Assembly: GCF_001708505.1 (NCBI RefSeq)
Contig: NZ_CP015992.1
Location: 930,001-994,000 of the forward strand
Direction of reading: 5' to 3'
Origin: Pseudomonas sp. TCU-HL1
GTDB lineage: Bacteria; Pseudomonadota; Gammaproteobacteria; Pseudomonadales; Pseudomonadaceae
Length of the DNA stretch: 64,000 bases
The translations under genes and the position numbers were made by a program. Within the stretch, counting starts at the first letter, position 1; each line of letters starts with the position of its first letter. Below are positions 1 to 8,317 of the stretch, in pieces. The notes under the pieces were generated by a model. It was not told the DNA's origin and ran no database searches. It worked only from the letters and a program-made list of their open reading frames with translations.

Positions 1-10
1 GTTCGTGCAT
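1..10 (-). CDS. leuS: Leucyl-tRNA synthetase, first three codons only
   Basis: On the minus strand the last ten bases of this stretch read ATG CAC GAA C, giving Met-His-Glu. That is the usual N-terminus of pseudomonad LeuS (MHEQ...). The neighbouring DUF1451 gene and the following order also place leuS here, as remembered for P. aeruginosa. The rest of the gene lies outside the window. I see no strong Shine-Dalgarno directly upstream, so the call rests on the three codons and synteny. Positions 11-263 between this start and the next gene should hold divergent promoters; I see no further gene there. Confidence 0.45.
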
Positions 11-263
11 GGCTACTGGCGCTGGAGGATGGAGTCCCTCGGTCCGGTTGGCTGGCCTTGGCCAGTGCTGCCGAACCCTGGAGGAAACGGAAATTCAAGC
101 GCCGTAGCATACATGACCCCCATCGGCCTAGGGAAACCCTGAATGCACGGGCGGGCGTCCGTCGGCAATCCCGGCACCGTTTGTCGCTGGCACCTTGCGG
201 CAGGGAACCGAACGCTAAGCTTTTCATAAGCAAGGCAAGCGTTTACGTAGTTCGAGGTGCTGG

Positions 264-701
264 ATGGGTCAGTTGCGGCGGGCGGATTCAGGGAGCGGGC
301 TTTACGAACGGTTGTTGCACCGGCTGGCCCTGGCGCTGGATGAAGCGGATACGGCGGTTCGTCTGCGCGACGAAGAACCGCTCGAACTGGAGCTCAAGGG
401 ACTGACGCCCGCCGAGATGGAGCTGATCCGTGCCTATCTGGATCGCGACACGCGCTGGCTCAGCGGCTGGCACGCCGCCGCCGAGGAACTGGCGGCCATC
501 GAGGATCTGCCCCGTCGCGCTCCGCACACCGAAAGCAGTCCTCCCAAGCGCTTCGCGCTCAAGCCCAAACCCCTGTTCAAGCGCAGCCAGCAGCTGTGCT
601 GTGCCATGTGCGGCACCCCGGCCAGTTGGCAGCGCGGCCAGGGCGTGCAGGCCTGTATGTCCTGCGGGTCGCAGCTTTTCCGTACGTCCAATCCCCGTTA
701 G
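264..701 (+). CDS. DUF1451 / YbeL-like zinc-ribbon protein
   Basis: A 145-residue cytoplasmic protein of unknown function. The N-terminal two thirds are helical and acidic (LELELKGLTPAEMELIRAYL around residues 34-55). The C-terminus carries two CxxC pairs (CAMCG near 113-117, CMSCG near 131-135) that should bind one zinc ion as a ribbon. Length and layout fit the DUF1451 family (E. coli YbeL), which also sits beside leuS in other gamma-proteobacteria. The ATG follows GAGGTGCTGG, a good ribosome binding site. It is transcribed divergently from leuS and heads toward the YdcF-like gene 24 bp downstream, probably in one transcript. Confidence 0.85.
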   Translation: MGQLRRADSGSGLYERLLHRLALALDEADTAVRLRDEEPLELELKGLTPAEMELIRAYLDRDTRWLSGWHAAAEELAAIEDLPRRAPHTESSPPKRFALKPKPLFKRSQQLCCAMCGTPASWQRGQGVQACMSCGSQLFRTSNPR

Positions 702-725
702 GCTCCGGGCACCCTGGAGGTGTCC

Positions 726-1487
726 ATGCCGATTCGCTACATCATCAAGCAATTCCTGCTGCCGCCCGGCGGCCTGCTGCTGTTGCTCTTGCTTGCCTGG
801 TGGCTGCGTCGGCGCATGCCGCGCCTGTCGCTGGCCTGCTTCGTGGCGGGGCTCGGCGGCCTCTGGCTGATGAGTCTGCCGATCATGGTCGAATGGTCGG
901 CCAGGGTGCTGGAGCGCGAACCACCTCTGGCCGAGGCGCAGTGGGCGCAGTTGGCCGGGCGGGTGGATGCCATTGTGGTTCTGGGCGGCGGTCGCGAGCG
1001 CGACGATCCGGCCTGGGGCAGCGACCAGCCATCGGCCATGGCCCTGGAGCGCCTGCGCTATGCCGCACGCCTGGCTCGTGCCAGCCGCCTGCCGCTGTTG
1101 ACCAGCGGCGGCCTGCACTACGGCGAGCCTCCGAGCGAGGCGCGAATCATGGCCGACACGCTGGAACGGGACTTCGGCCTGGCCGTGCGCTGGCAGGAAG
1201 GGGAGAGCCGCACCACCTGGGAGAACGCGACCTACAGCGCGAAGCTGTTGCAACCGGCGGGTGTGCGCCGTGTGCTGCTGGTTACCCAGGCAGCCCACAT
1301 GCCCCGGGCCCGCTGGTGTTTCGAGCGCGCAGGGTTCGAGGTGGTGGCGGCGCCCATGGGGTACCTGGGCGTGCCCAACGCTCGTCCGCTGGGCGGCTGG
1401 TTGCCGGAGTCGAAGGCGGTCTGGCAGAGCGGGATGCTGCTCAATGAGGCGATCGGGCTGCTGGCTTATCCACTGGCGTATGACTGA
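726..1487 (+). CDS. YdcF/ElyC-like DUF218 envelope protein
   Basis: 253-residue membrane protein of the DUF218 (YdcF/SanA/ElyC) family. Two N-terminal hydrophobic segments (about residues 10-30 and 37-57) anchor it, followed by a periplasmic or cytoplasmic DUF218 domain. Family motifs are visible: IVVLGGG near residue 84, LLTSGG near 120, the acidic ES-TTWENA stretch and LLVTQAAHMPRA near 185-195. Relatives act in peptidoglycan/undecaprenyl-phosphate homeostasis; the reaction is not established. GGAGG at 716-720 is five bases from the ATG at 726, so I prefer that start to the GTG at 720, which abuts the ribosome binding site. It converges on lnt. Confidence 0.85.
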   Translation: MPIRYIIKQFLLPPGGLLLLLLLAWWLRRRMPRLSLACFVAGLGGLWLMSLPIMVEWSARVLEREPPLAEAQWAQLAGRVDAIVVLGGGRERDDPAWGSDQPSAMALERLRYAARLARASRLPLLTSGGLHYGEPPSEARIMADTLERDFGLAVRWQEGESRTTWENATYSAKLLQPAGVRRVLLVTQAAHMPRARWCFERAGFEVVAAPMGYLGVPNARPLGGWLPESKAVWQSGMLLNEAIGLLAYPLAYD

Positions 1488-1552
1488 ATGGGAAGGGGCC
1501 ACCAGGCAGCCCTTCGCGAATGAGTTCGCTCACCGACAGCGGGGCGGCTCTG

Positions 1553-1636
1553 GTAGGTTGTGGCTGAGCTCCGCGAAGCCCAACGTGCATCCCAGCCGGG
1601 AATCGTTGGGTTTCGCTTCGCTCTACACCAACCTAC
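1553..1636. repeat. GTAGG...CCTAC palindromic intergenic element, copy A
   Basis: Starts GTAGGTTG and ends CAACCTAC, with a G/C-rich interior. It lies between the convergent ydcF-like and lnt genes, so its stem-loop could terminate both transcripts. Next to it (about 1505-1540 and 1640-1660) are fragments resembling the CAGCCCTTGGCGAATGAATT part of copies E and F, suggesting nested or decayed repeats. Confidence 0.65.
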
Positions 1637-1668
1637 GGGGCTGCTGTGCAGCCCTTCGCACGCTGTTT

Positions 1669-3189
1669 TCACACCGTCTTGGCGATCCGGCTGGCCAACA
1701 GGGCCCAGGCGAAGAGCAGGCCGCAGAGGATCACCAGTGGCCAGGCACGCCATTGCAGGTAGGGCGTCAGGCCCTGCATGGGCAGGACTTCGCCGTAGAG
1801 CACCCCTTGCTGGAACTGCGGGATGCCTTCGGTGATCTGGCCGAACGGGTCAATCAGCACGGTGACGCCGTTGTTGGTGGCGCGGATCATCCAGCGCCCG
1901 GCCTCCAGGGCACGCATCTGGGCCATCTGCAGGTGTTGCAGGGGACCGATGGAGGTGCCGAACCAGGTGTCGTTGCTCACCGTCAGCAGGATGTCGCTGT
2001 TGGCGGCCAACTCGGCCGCGAACTCGGGGTAGACCACCTCGTAGCAGATGTACGGGGCGATGCGGTAACCCTTGGCCAGCAGCGGCGGTTGCTTGGAGTC
2101 GCCACGGGCGAAGTCGGACATCGGCAGGTCGAAGAAGGCGATCAGCCCGCGCAGTACGTCCTGCAGTGGCACGTACTCGCCGAAGGGCACCAGCTTCTGC
2201 TTCAGGTAGGTGCCTTCACCCTGGCCTACGACGGTGATGCCGTTGTAATAGCGTTTTTCGCCGCGCTCGTTGCTTTGGCGAATCGGCACGCCTGTGATCA
2301 GGGCGGACTGGCGGTCATTGGCAAAGCGGCCCATGACGCCGAGGTAACCGTCCACGAACTCCTTGAGCACCGGCACCGCGGTTTCCGGCCAGACGATCAG
2401 GTCGGCCTTCTCGGCGCTGAAGGTCATGTCGCGGTAGAGGGCGAGCTGGGCGTTGAGCTGCTCCGGGTCCCACTTCAGGTTCTGTTCGATGTTGCCTTGC
2501 ATGGCTGCCACTTTCAGCGGCGCACCGGCTGGCTGGGTCCAGGCGTGCCCCTTCAGCGCCAGGCCGACGGCCCAGGGCGCGATCAACAGGACAAGCCCCG
2601 CGCCGAGGAAGGTCGGACGGCTGCGCAGGCGTGCCAGGTTCACCAACAGGGCCGCACTCAGCGCCAGGGCGAAGGACGCCAGCCAGACACCGCCGACCGG
2701 CGCCAGCCCCGCCAGCGGGCCATCGAGCTGGCTATAGCCAGCGTAGAGCCAGGGGAAGCCGGTGAGGAACCAGCCGCGGAAGGCCTCCTGGGCCAGCCAG
2801 AGGGCAGCGAAAGCCAGGGTGTCGGCCAGGGACGCTTCGCTGCGGCGCAGCCAGCGCGCCCAGACCAGCGCCGGGAGGGCGAAGAAGAGGGCGACCCCGG
2901 CGCTGAATCCGACGGTCAGGAAGCCCGCCAGGGGCACCGAGGCGGCGCCATAGTCGTGGATACTGACGTAGATCCAGCCGGTGCCGGTGAGGAACAGGCC
3001 GAAGCCATAGCACCAGCCGCGAATGAACGCGGCTTTAGGCGCCAGGTCGCGCAGGCCCAGGTAGAACAGGGCCAGGGACAGCAGTTCCAGGGGCCAGAAG
3101 TCGAAGGGGGCGAAGGCCAGGGGCGTCAGGGCGCCGGCGGCCAGTGCCAGCAGGTTGCCCGGCCAGCCGGGGCGGGTGATCCAGTTCAT
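1669..3189 (-). CDS. lnt: Apolipoprotein N-acyltransferase
   Basis: 506-residue inner-membrane enzyme that transfers the third acyl chain from phospholipid to the N-terminal Cys of lipoproteins, the last step of lipoprotein maturation. The N-terminal ~200 residues form several transmembrane helices. The rest is a nitrilase-like domain with the catalytic triad visible: Glu in IVWPETAVP (about 267), Lys in the YLKQKLVPFGEY stretch (about 332) and Cys in YICYEVVYPE (about 382). A final hydrophobic helix closes the protein. Length matches the family. It is the last gene of the ybeZ-ybeY-corC-lnt run; 111 bp separate it from corC. Confidence 0.97.
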   Translation of the reverse strand: MNWITRPGWPGNLLALAAGALTPLAFAPFDFWPLELLSLALFYLGLRDLAPKAAFIRGWCYGFGLFLTGTGWIYVSIHDYGAASVPLAGFLTVGFSAGVALFFALPALVWARWLRRSEASLADTLAFAALWLAQEAFRGWFLTGFPWLYAGYSQLDGPLAGLAPVGGVWLASFALALSAALLVNLARLRSRPTFLGAGLVLLIAPWAVGLALKGHAWTQPAGAPLKVAAMQGNIEQNLKWDPEQLNAQLALYRDMTFSAEKADLIVWPETAVPVLKEFVDGYLGVMGRFANDRQSALITGVPIRQSNERGEKRYYNGITVVGQGEGTYLKQKLVPFGEYVPLQDVLRGLIAFFDLPMSDFARGDSKQPPLLAKGYRIAPYICYEVVYPEFAAELAANSDILLTVSNDTWFGTSIGPLQHLQMAQMRALEAGRWMIRATNNGVTVLIDPFGQITEGIPQFQQGVLYGEVLPMQGLTPYLQWRAWPLVILCGLLFAWALLASRIAKTV

Positions 3190-3300
3190 GCTCGGTCCTT
3201 GGGCGGGTGGGGCGCTGGAATTGAGTGCGGGCGCGGTCTGAGCACCGACCCGGGGCGCGATTATCCACGTGCGCCCCTCCGCTGTGGAGGGGCGCGCGAA

Positions 3301-4140
3301 TCAATGGGACAGCGGGGAGAGGCGCAGCAAGTGAATGCGACGGCTGTCTGCGTTGAGTACGCGGAAGCGGAACTCGCCGATCTCGGTGGTTTCGTTACGC
3401 TTGGGCAGGTGGCCGAAGGCACCCATGACCAGGCCGCCGACGGTGTCGAACTCGTCTTCGGAGAAGTCGGTTTCGAAGAACTCGTTGAACGCGTCCACCG
3501 GGGTCAGCGCCTTGACGATGAAGTCGCCGCTGGGCAGCGGTTTGATGTAGCTGTCTTCTTCGACGTCATGCTCGTCTTCGATGTCGCCGACAATCTGTTC
3601 CAGTACGTCCTCGATGGTCACCAGGCCCGCCACGCCACCGTACTCGTCGATCACGATGGCCATGTGGTTGTGGTTGGCGCGGAACTCGCGCAGCAGCACG
3701 TTCAGGCGCTTGGATTCCGGCACGAAGGTCGCCGGTCGCAGCAGGTCCTTGATGTTGAAGCTCTGGCCATTCTCTTGAAGGATCAGCGGCAGCAGGTCCT
3801 TGGCCAGGAGGATGCCCATGACGTCATCGAGGCTTTCGCCGATGACCGGGTATCGGGAGTGGGCGGCGTCGATGATCGCCGGGAGGAACTCCTTCGGCGT
3901 CTGCGCGGCCTTGATGCTGATCATCTGCGAACGCGGCACCATAATGTCGCGTACTTGCAGGTCAGCGACCTGGATCGCGCCTTCGACGATCGACAGCGCC
4001 TCGCTGTCGAGTAGCTTGTTCTGGTGGGCTTCGCGCAGCAGCTCGAGGAGCTCCTGGCGGCTTTTCGGCTCATGGGCAAAGGCCTGGGTCAGCTTTTCCA
4101 GCCAGGACCTGTGCCCGTTGCTCGATCGATCTTCGCTCAT
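3301..4140 (-). CDS. corC: CorC/YbeX CBS-domain protein (Mg/Co homeostasis)
   Basis: 279-residue cytosolic protein of the HlyC/CorC family. Two CBS domains span about residues 65-185 (VRDIMVPRSQM, then VIDEYGGVAGLVTIEDVLEQIVGDIEDE) and a CorC_HlyC transporter-associated domain follows. Unlike the larger CorB type it has no DUF21 membrane region, as expected for YbeX. YbeX is linked to magnesium/cobalt tolerance and ribosome metabolism. Its start is 21 bp after the ybeY stop on the same strand, so it belongs to the ybeZYX operon. Confidence 0.93.
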   Translation of the reverse strand: MSEDRSSNGHRSWLEKLTQAFAHEPKSRQELLELLREAHQNKLLDSEALSIVEGAIQVADLQVRDIMVPRSQMISIKAAQTPKEFLPAIIDAAHSRYPVIGESLDDVMGILLAKDLLPLILQENGQSFNIKDLLRPATFVPESKRLNVLLREFRANHNHMAIVIDEYGGVAGLVTIEDVLEQIVGDIEDEHDVEEDSYIKPLPSGDFIVKALTPVDAFNEFFETDFSEDEFDTVGGLVMGAFGHLPKRNETTEIGEFRFRVLNADSRRIHLLRLSPLSH

Positions 4141-4161
4141 ATGTCCTTTGCTCGGTGCTTC

Positions 4162-4626
4162 TTATTGGTCTTCATCGTCACGATAAGGGTCGGGGTGGCC
4201 AAGTTCAGCCAGCAATTCCCGTTCCAGTGCTTCCATTTCCTCGGCTTCCTCATCTTCGATGTGGTCGTAGCCGAGCAGGTGCAGGCATCCGTGGATCACC
4301 AGGTGCGCCCAGTGCGCCTCCAGGGCCTTGCCCTGTTCGGCGGCTTCCCGCGCCACCACCGGCGCACAGATCACCAAGTCGCCGAGCAGCGGAATATCCA
4401 GCAACTCGTCCGGCACATCGGCGGGGAAGGACAGCACATTGGTAGCGTAGTCCTTGTGTCGCCAGGTGCGGTTGAGCTCCCGGCCTTCAGGTTCGTCCAC
4501 CAGTCGGATGGTCAATTCGGAGTCGGCGGTGCGCTGGCGCAGGGCCAGTTCGCACCAGCGACGAAGGTCCGCCTCGCTCGGCAGGCCCTGGGCCTCGCTG
4601 GCGAGTTGCAGGTCGAGTTCAAGCAT
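4162..4626 (-). CDS. ybeY: Endoribonuclease YbeY (16S rRNA 3'-end maturation)
   Basis: 154-residue single-strand endoribonuclease used in 16S rRNA processing and 70S ribosome quality control. The family's zinc-binding motif HGxLHLxGYDH is present (HGCLHLLGYDH near residue 112), preceded by the TNVLSFP motif near 63. Length is standard. The start overlaps the end of ybeZ by eight bases, indicating translational coupling. Confidence 0.96.
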   Translation of the reverse strand: MLELDLQLASEAQGLPSEADLRRWCELALRQRTADSELTIRLVDEPEGRELNRTWRHKDYATNVLSFPADVPDELLDIPLLGDLVICAPVVAREAAEQGKALEAHWAHLVIHGCLHLLGYDHIEDEEAEEMEALERELLAELGHPDPYRDDEDQ

Positions 4627-5638
4627 TGTCGTCTATCGCGCCAGGATCGTTGTCGGCGGGTCTGGCCTTGGCCGGTTGCTGGCGGTTGTCGTAGCGGTCG
4701 TAGGCTTCCACGATGCGCTGCACCAACGGGTGGCGTACCACGTCCTGGGACTTGAAGTGGGTGAAGCTGATGCCCGGAACGTCGCGCAGCACGTCGATTA
4801 CGTGGATCAGTCCGGATTTGGTGCCGCGCGGCAGGTCGATCTGGGTGATGTCGCCAGTGATCACGGCGGTGGAGCCGAAGCCGATACGGGTCAGGAACAT
4901 CTTCATCTGCTCGAGGGTGGTGTTCTGACTCTCGTCGAGAATGATGAAGCTGTTGTTAAGGGTGCGACCGCGCATGTAGGCCAGCGGAGCGACCTCGATC
5001 ACCTGTTTCTCGATCAGCTTGGCGACGTGGTCGAAGCCGAGCATCTCGTAGAGCGCATCGTAGAGCGGGCGCAAGTAGGGGTCGATCTTCTGGGAAAGGT
5101 CGCCGGGGAGGAAGCCGAGCTTCTCGCCGGCCTCGACTGCGGGGCGTACCAGCAGGATGCGGCGGATTTGCTCGCGCTCCAGGGCGTCCACGGCGCAGGC
5201 CACGGCGAGGTAGGTCTTGCCAGTGCCAGCCGGGCCGATGCCGAAGTTGATGTCGTGATCGAGGATCGATTTCACGTAGCGCTGCTGGTTGGCGCCGCGC
5301 GGGCGGATGTTGCCCTTGCGGGTACGCAGGCTCACGGGCTCGGCTTTGGGATTCACGGCTTCTTCCATGCCGGTCTCGCGCAGGAAGAGGTGCACCATGT
5401 CGGGCGACAGCTCGATGGCCTCGGTCTCGCGATAAAGGCGATGCAGGAGGTTCTCGGTGGCGCGGGTGCGTTGCGGGTCGCCGACCAGTTCGAACTGGTT
5501 GCCACGGTTGCGGATTTCGATGGCCATGCGCTGCTCGATCAGGCGCAGGTGCTCGTCGAGCTGGCCACAGAGGTTGGCGAAGCGGCGGGCTTCAAAGGGT
5601 TCCAGGGTGAAACGGTGTAGATCCAGGGAGGCGTTCAA
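4619..5638 (-). CDS. ybeZ: PhoH-like ATPase YbeZ
   Basis: 339-residue PhoH-family ATPase, the usual partner of YbeY. The Walker A motif GPAGTGKT lies near residue 137, and Walker B-like FIILDESQNTT and the GDITQIDLP sensor motif follow. Members bind RNA/ATP and interact with YbeY in rRNA processing. It is the first gene of the ybeZ-ybeY-corC-lnt operon, just downstream of miaB and separated from it by a strong hairpin at 5692-5723. The C-terminus is rich in Asp and Ala and probably disordered. Confidence 0.94.
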   Translation of the reverse strand: MNASLDLHRFTLEPFEARRFANLCGQLDEHLRLIEQRMAIEIRNRGNQFELVGDPQRTRATENLLHRLYRETEAIELSPDMVHLFLRETGMEEAVNPKAEPVSLRTRKGNIRPRGANQQRYVKSILDHDINFGIGPAGTGKTYLAVACAVDALEREQIRRILLVRPAVEAGEKLGFLPGDLSQKIDPYLRPLYDALYEMLGFDHVAKLIEKQVIEVAPLAYMRGRTLNNSFIILDESQNTTLEQMKMFLTRIGFGSTAVITGDITQIDLPRGTKSGLIHVIDVLRDVPGISFTHFKSQDVVRHPLVQRIVEAYDRYDNRQQPAKARPADNDPGAIDDNA

Positions 5639-5691
5639 TGTCGTGTGTTCGCCCTTGGGCGGAAGGAATGGGATGACATGAAGAATAACCC

Positions 5692-5723
5692 CGAGGGCCC
5701 GCCTGGAAAAGTGCGGGCCCTCG
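5692..5723 (-). terminator. Hairpin downstream of miaB
   Basis: CGAGGGCCCGC and GCGGGCCCTCG form a perfect 11-bp stem around a 10-base loop, eight bases past the miaB stop. On the minus strand it is followed by GGGGTTATTCTT, only moderately U-rich. It is probably a partial terminator that sets miaB apart from ybeZ. Confidence 0.65.
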
Positions 5724-5730
5724 AGGTCGA

Positions 5731-7071
5731 TCAGTGCGGGTGCTCTTCGAGCAGGCTGCCGCGCAGGGAGTGGGGCAGGGCGTCATCGATGTGCACGTCG
5801 ACGAACTGGCCGATCAGCCGCGGGTTGGCGCTGCGGAAGTTGACGATGCGGTTGTTTTCGGTGCGGCCCTGGAGCATGCCCGGGTCCTTCTTGGAGAAGT
5901 CGCTGACCAGGATGCGCTGGACGCTGCCAACCATTCGTCGGCTGATTTCGAAGCCTTGCTGGTGAATGCGGCTCTGCAGGATCAGCAGGCGCTGCTTTTT
6001 CACGTCTTCGGGCGTGTCGTCCACCAGATCGGCGGCTGGAGTTCCGGGGCGCGAGCTGTAGATGAAGGAGAAGGAGAAGTCGAAGCCGACGTCTTCCACC
6101 AGCTTCATGGTCTGCTCGAAGTCCTTGTCGGTTTCGCCGGGGAAGCCAACGATGAAGTCCGAACTGATGCACATGTCCGGAACAGCCGCCTTCAGCTTGC
6201 GGATGCGCGACTTGTATTCCAGTGCGGTGTGGTTGCGCTTCATGGCCGCGAGGATGCGGTCGGAGCCCGTCTGCACCGGCAGGTGGACGAACTTCACCAG
6301 CTCTGGCACTTCGGCGTGGGCCTGGATCAGCGCGTCGGAGAACTCCAGCGGGTGCGAGGTGGTGTAGCGGATGCGCTCGATGCCGTCGACGGCAGCCACC
6401 ACGCGGATCAGTTCGGCGAAGTCGGCGATGCGGCCATCGTGGGTCTGTCCCCGGTAGCCGTTGACGTTCTGGCCCAGGAGAGTCACTTCGCACACGCCGT
6501 TCTCGGCCAGGTGGATGACTTCCGTGAGTACGTCATCGAATGGGCGGCTGACTTCTTCGCCGCGGGTATAGGGGACCACGCAGAAGGTGCAGTACTTGCT
6601 GCAGCCTTCCATCACGGAAACGAAAGCGCTGGGGCCGTCGACGCGGGGTTCGGGCAAGCGGTCGAATTTCTCGATTTCCGGGAAGCTGATGTCCACCTGG
6701 GGTTTGCGGGTGGCGCGCGCGGCGTCGATCATTTCCGGCAGGCGGTGCAGCGTCTGCGGGCCGAAGACCACGTCTACGTATGGGGCGCGCTCGCGGATGG
6801 CGGCGCCTTCCTGGCTGGCTACGCAGCCGCCCACGCCGATGACCAGCTCCGGGTTCTGCCGCTTCAGCTCGCGCCACTGGCCAAGTTTCGAGAACACCTT
6901 CTCCTGCGCCTTCTCGCGGATCGAGCAGGTGTTGAGCAGGATTACGTCGGCTTCTTCGGCGTGTTCGGTGACTTCCAACGCCTGATGTTCGCCGAGCAGG
7001 TCGGCCATGCGCGAGCTGTCGTACTCGTTCATCTGGCAGCCGTGGGTTTCGATATAGAGCTTCTTGGCCAT
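5731..7071 (-). CDS. miaB: tRNA-2-methylthio-N6-dimethylallyladenosine synthase
   Basis: 446-residue radical-SAM methylthiotransferase that adds the 2-methylthio group to i6A37 of tRNAs. Three parts are visible: an N-terminal UPF0004 domain with three Cys for one 4Fe-4S cluster (TxGCQMNxYDS at the start, LNTCSIREKA, GVGGCVA), a radical-SAM core with CSKYCTFCVVPYTRG (CxxxCxxC), and a C-terminal TRAM domain (about 380-440). Length is typical. It lies directly upstream of ybeZ on the same strand. A clear TATAAT box sits just upstream on the minus strand. Confidence 0.97.
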   Translation of the reverse strand: MAKKLYIETHGCQMNEYDSSRMADLLGEHQALEVTEHAEEADVILLNTCSIREKAQEKVFSKLGQWRELKRQNPELVIGVGGCVASQEGAAIRERAPYVDVVFGPQTLHRLPEMIDAARATRKPQVDISFPEIEKFDRLPEPRVDGPSAFVSVMEGCSKYCTFCVVPYTRGEEVSRPFDDVLTEVIHLAENGVCEVTLLGQNVNGYRGQTHDGRIADFAELIRVVAAVDGIERIRYTTSHPLEFSDALIQAHAEVPELVKFVHLPVQTGSDRILAAMKRNHTALEYKSRIRKLKAAVPDMCISSDFIVGFPGETDKDFEQTMKLVEDVGFDFSFSFIYSSRPGTPAADLVDDTPEDVKKQRLLILQSRIHQQGFEISRRMVGSVQRILVSDFSKKDPGMLQGRTENNRIVNFRSANPRLIGQFVDVHIDDALPHSLRGSLLEEHPH

Positions 7072-7104
7072 GCACTTCAGTCAGGGTGGTTCGAAGAACC
7101 GCGC

Positions 7105-7110
7105 ATTATA
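7105..7110 (-). promoter_or_regulatory. Probable -10 box of miaB promoter
   Basis: The minus strand reads TATAAT here, 34 bases upstream of the miaB ATG. I cannot find a good TTGACA-like -35 at 17 bp (TAGGAA is the best), so only the -10 is supported. Confidence 0.5.
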
Positions 7111-7154
7111 GTCGCCATCCCCCGGCCTTCCTAGCGCCGACTGCCTGGCGGCTA

Positions 7155-7163
7155 TGCTATGAT
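7155..7163 (+). promoter_or_regulatory. Probable extended -10 promoter for the DUF1820 gene
   Basis: TGCTATGAT matches the extended -10 pattern TGnTATAAT with one mismatch, about 42 bases before the DUF1820 ATG. It is divergent from the miaB promoter in the same 133-bp gap. Confidence 0.5.
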
Positions 7164-7204
7164 CTGCGCCCCTGAAATTCCCCCGCGACGACCGCCGATC
7201 TCCC

Positions 7205-7528
7205 ATGAGCAAGCCCGAACCCATCTACAAGGTGATCTTCCTGAACCAGGGCCAGGTGTACGAGATGTACGCCAAGCAGATCTACCAGAGCGATCTGTGG
7301 GGCTTCCTGGAAGTGGAGGAGTTTGTCTTTGGCGAGCGCACCCAGGTGGTGGTCGACCCGAGCGAAGAGAAGCTCAAGGCCCAGTTCGAAGGCGTGGTAC
7401 GCAGCTTCCTGCCCATGCATTCGATCATCCGCATCGACGAAGTGGAGCGTCTGGGGACGCCGAAGATCAGCGAGGCCAGGGGCGGCAGCAATGTAATGCC
7501 GTTCCCCATGCCGATGCCCGAGAAGTAA
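7205..7528 (+). CDS. DUF1820 family protein
   Basis: 107-residue soluble protein conserved in gamma-proteobacteria, function unknown. The first 90 residues are strand-rich and conserved in style (IYKVIFLNQGQVYEMYAKQI, VEEFVFGERTQVVVDPSEE), while the tail NVMPFPMPMPEK is a low-complexity Pro/Met end. Its place between miaB and the Sel1/hemL genes is the same as remembered in P. aeruginosa (PA3979). It is monocistronic: divergent from miaB and convergent with the Sel1 gene 30 bp away. Confidence 0.85.
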   Translation: MSKPEPIYKVIFLNQGQVYEMYAKQIYQSDLWGFLEVEEFVFGERTQVVVDPSEEKLKAQFEGVVRSFLPMHSIIRIDEVERLGTPKISEARGGSNVMPFPMPMPEK

Positions 7529-7558
7529 GGAAAGCTCTTTCGTTGGCGAGCCGCTGCG

Positions 7559-8113
7559 TCAGGGCAGCGGCGAGAAGGGCGAACCGCCGTCCGCAGCCTG
7601 CAGTTCCAGCAGGTAGTTGCGGAAAATCTGTCCCAGCACCTGGGTAGCGATTTCCAGTTCATCACTGCGCATCTGCGCGGCCACCAGGTCGGCGCTGTCC
7701 ATAGCCTCGTCCGAGCCATTGACCGCCGACATCTTCAGCACGATGTACGCCTGCACATTGTTGGCCGGCACACCTTCGCCACGGAAGAACATGTTGCCAA
7801 GGCGCAGCTGTGCTTGGGCGTGCCCCTTGAGAGAGGCTTGCTCGAACCATTGCAGGGCCTGGTTCAGGTCGCGCGGGGTGCGTTTGCCGTCGTAGTAGAA
7901 CTCGCCGAGCTCGTACTGAGCTTCGGCGTCGCCGCCCTTGGCGGCTTGCTGGCAGGCCGAAATGGCTTCCGAGAGGTTTTCCGGCAGGCTGTTCAGGTTG
8001 CAGCGGCCGGTAGCTGGAATCAGCAGGGAATTGCCGCCGGCATTGGCCAGCAGTGGCAGGAGCAACAGGCAGCCCAGAATCAGGGTGCGGCCGGTGCGTT
8101 TCATGGGAATCAC
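7559..8113 (-). CDS. Sel1-repeat (TPR-like) secreted/periplasmic protein
   Basis: 184 residues counting from GTG 8113. A signal peptide (about residues 4-25, ending ANAGG) precedes Sel1-like repeats of the form A-x2-G-x2-A-x3-L-x-x-(M/F)-(Y/F)-x-x-G, visible in GDAEAQYELGEFYYDGKRTPRD and GHAQAQLRLGNMFFRGEGVP. Such proteins are solenoid adaptors. Two starts are possible: GTG 8113, four bases after GAGG, and ATG 8104, whose ribosome binding site would be too distant. I prefer the GTG on spacing. The partner is unknown. Confidence 0.8.
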   Translation of the reverse strand: MIPMKRTGRTLILGCLLLLPLLANAGGNSLLIPATGRCNLNSLPENLSEAISACQQAAKGGDAEAQYELGEFYYDGKRTPRDLNQALQWFEQASLKGHAQAQLRLGNMFFRGEGVPANNVQAYIVLKMSAVNGSDEAMDSADLVAAQMRSDELEIATQVLGQIFRNYLLELQAADGGSPFSPLP

Positions 8114-8317
8114 AGCGCCTCGGAAGCAGTGCGGGCATCATGCCCGGCCGGCGAGAAACGCGCCGACCGTCACATTATGAAATAAGCCGGGGCGATCTTA
8201 CAAAGCCTTTACTTTGTTTGCGTTCAGCGGGACGTAACGCGTCGAGCATCGCCTTGCCTGTCCGGCACAGCGCATACGCGCTGGCCAGGCAGGGGAGGGC
8301 GGCGGTGCTGTATTGCG

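Noticed and set aside
1261..4014. 917-residue plus-strand open frame
   Set aside because: Antisense to ydcF end, lnt and corC; low-complexity Gln/Gly/Arg-rich shadow of high-GC coding DNA.
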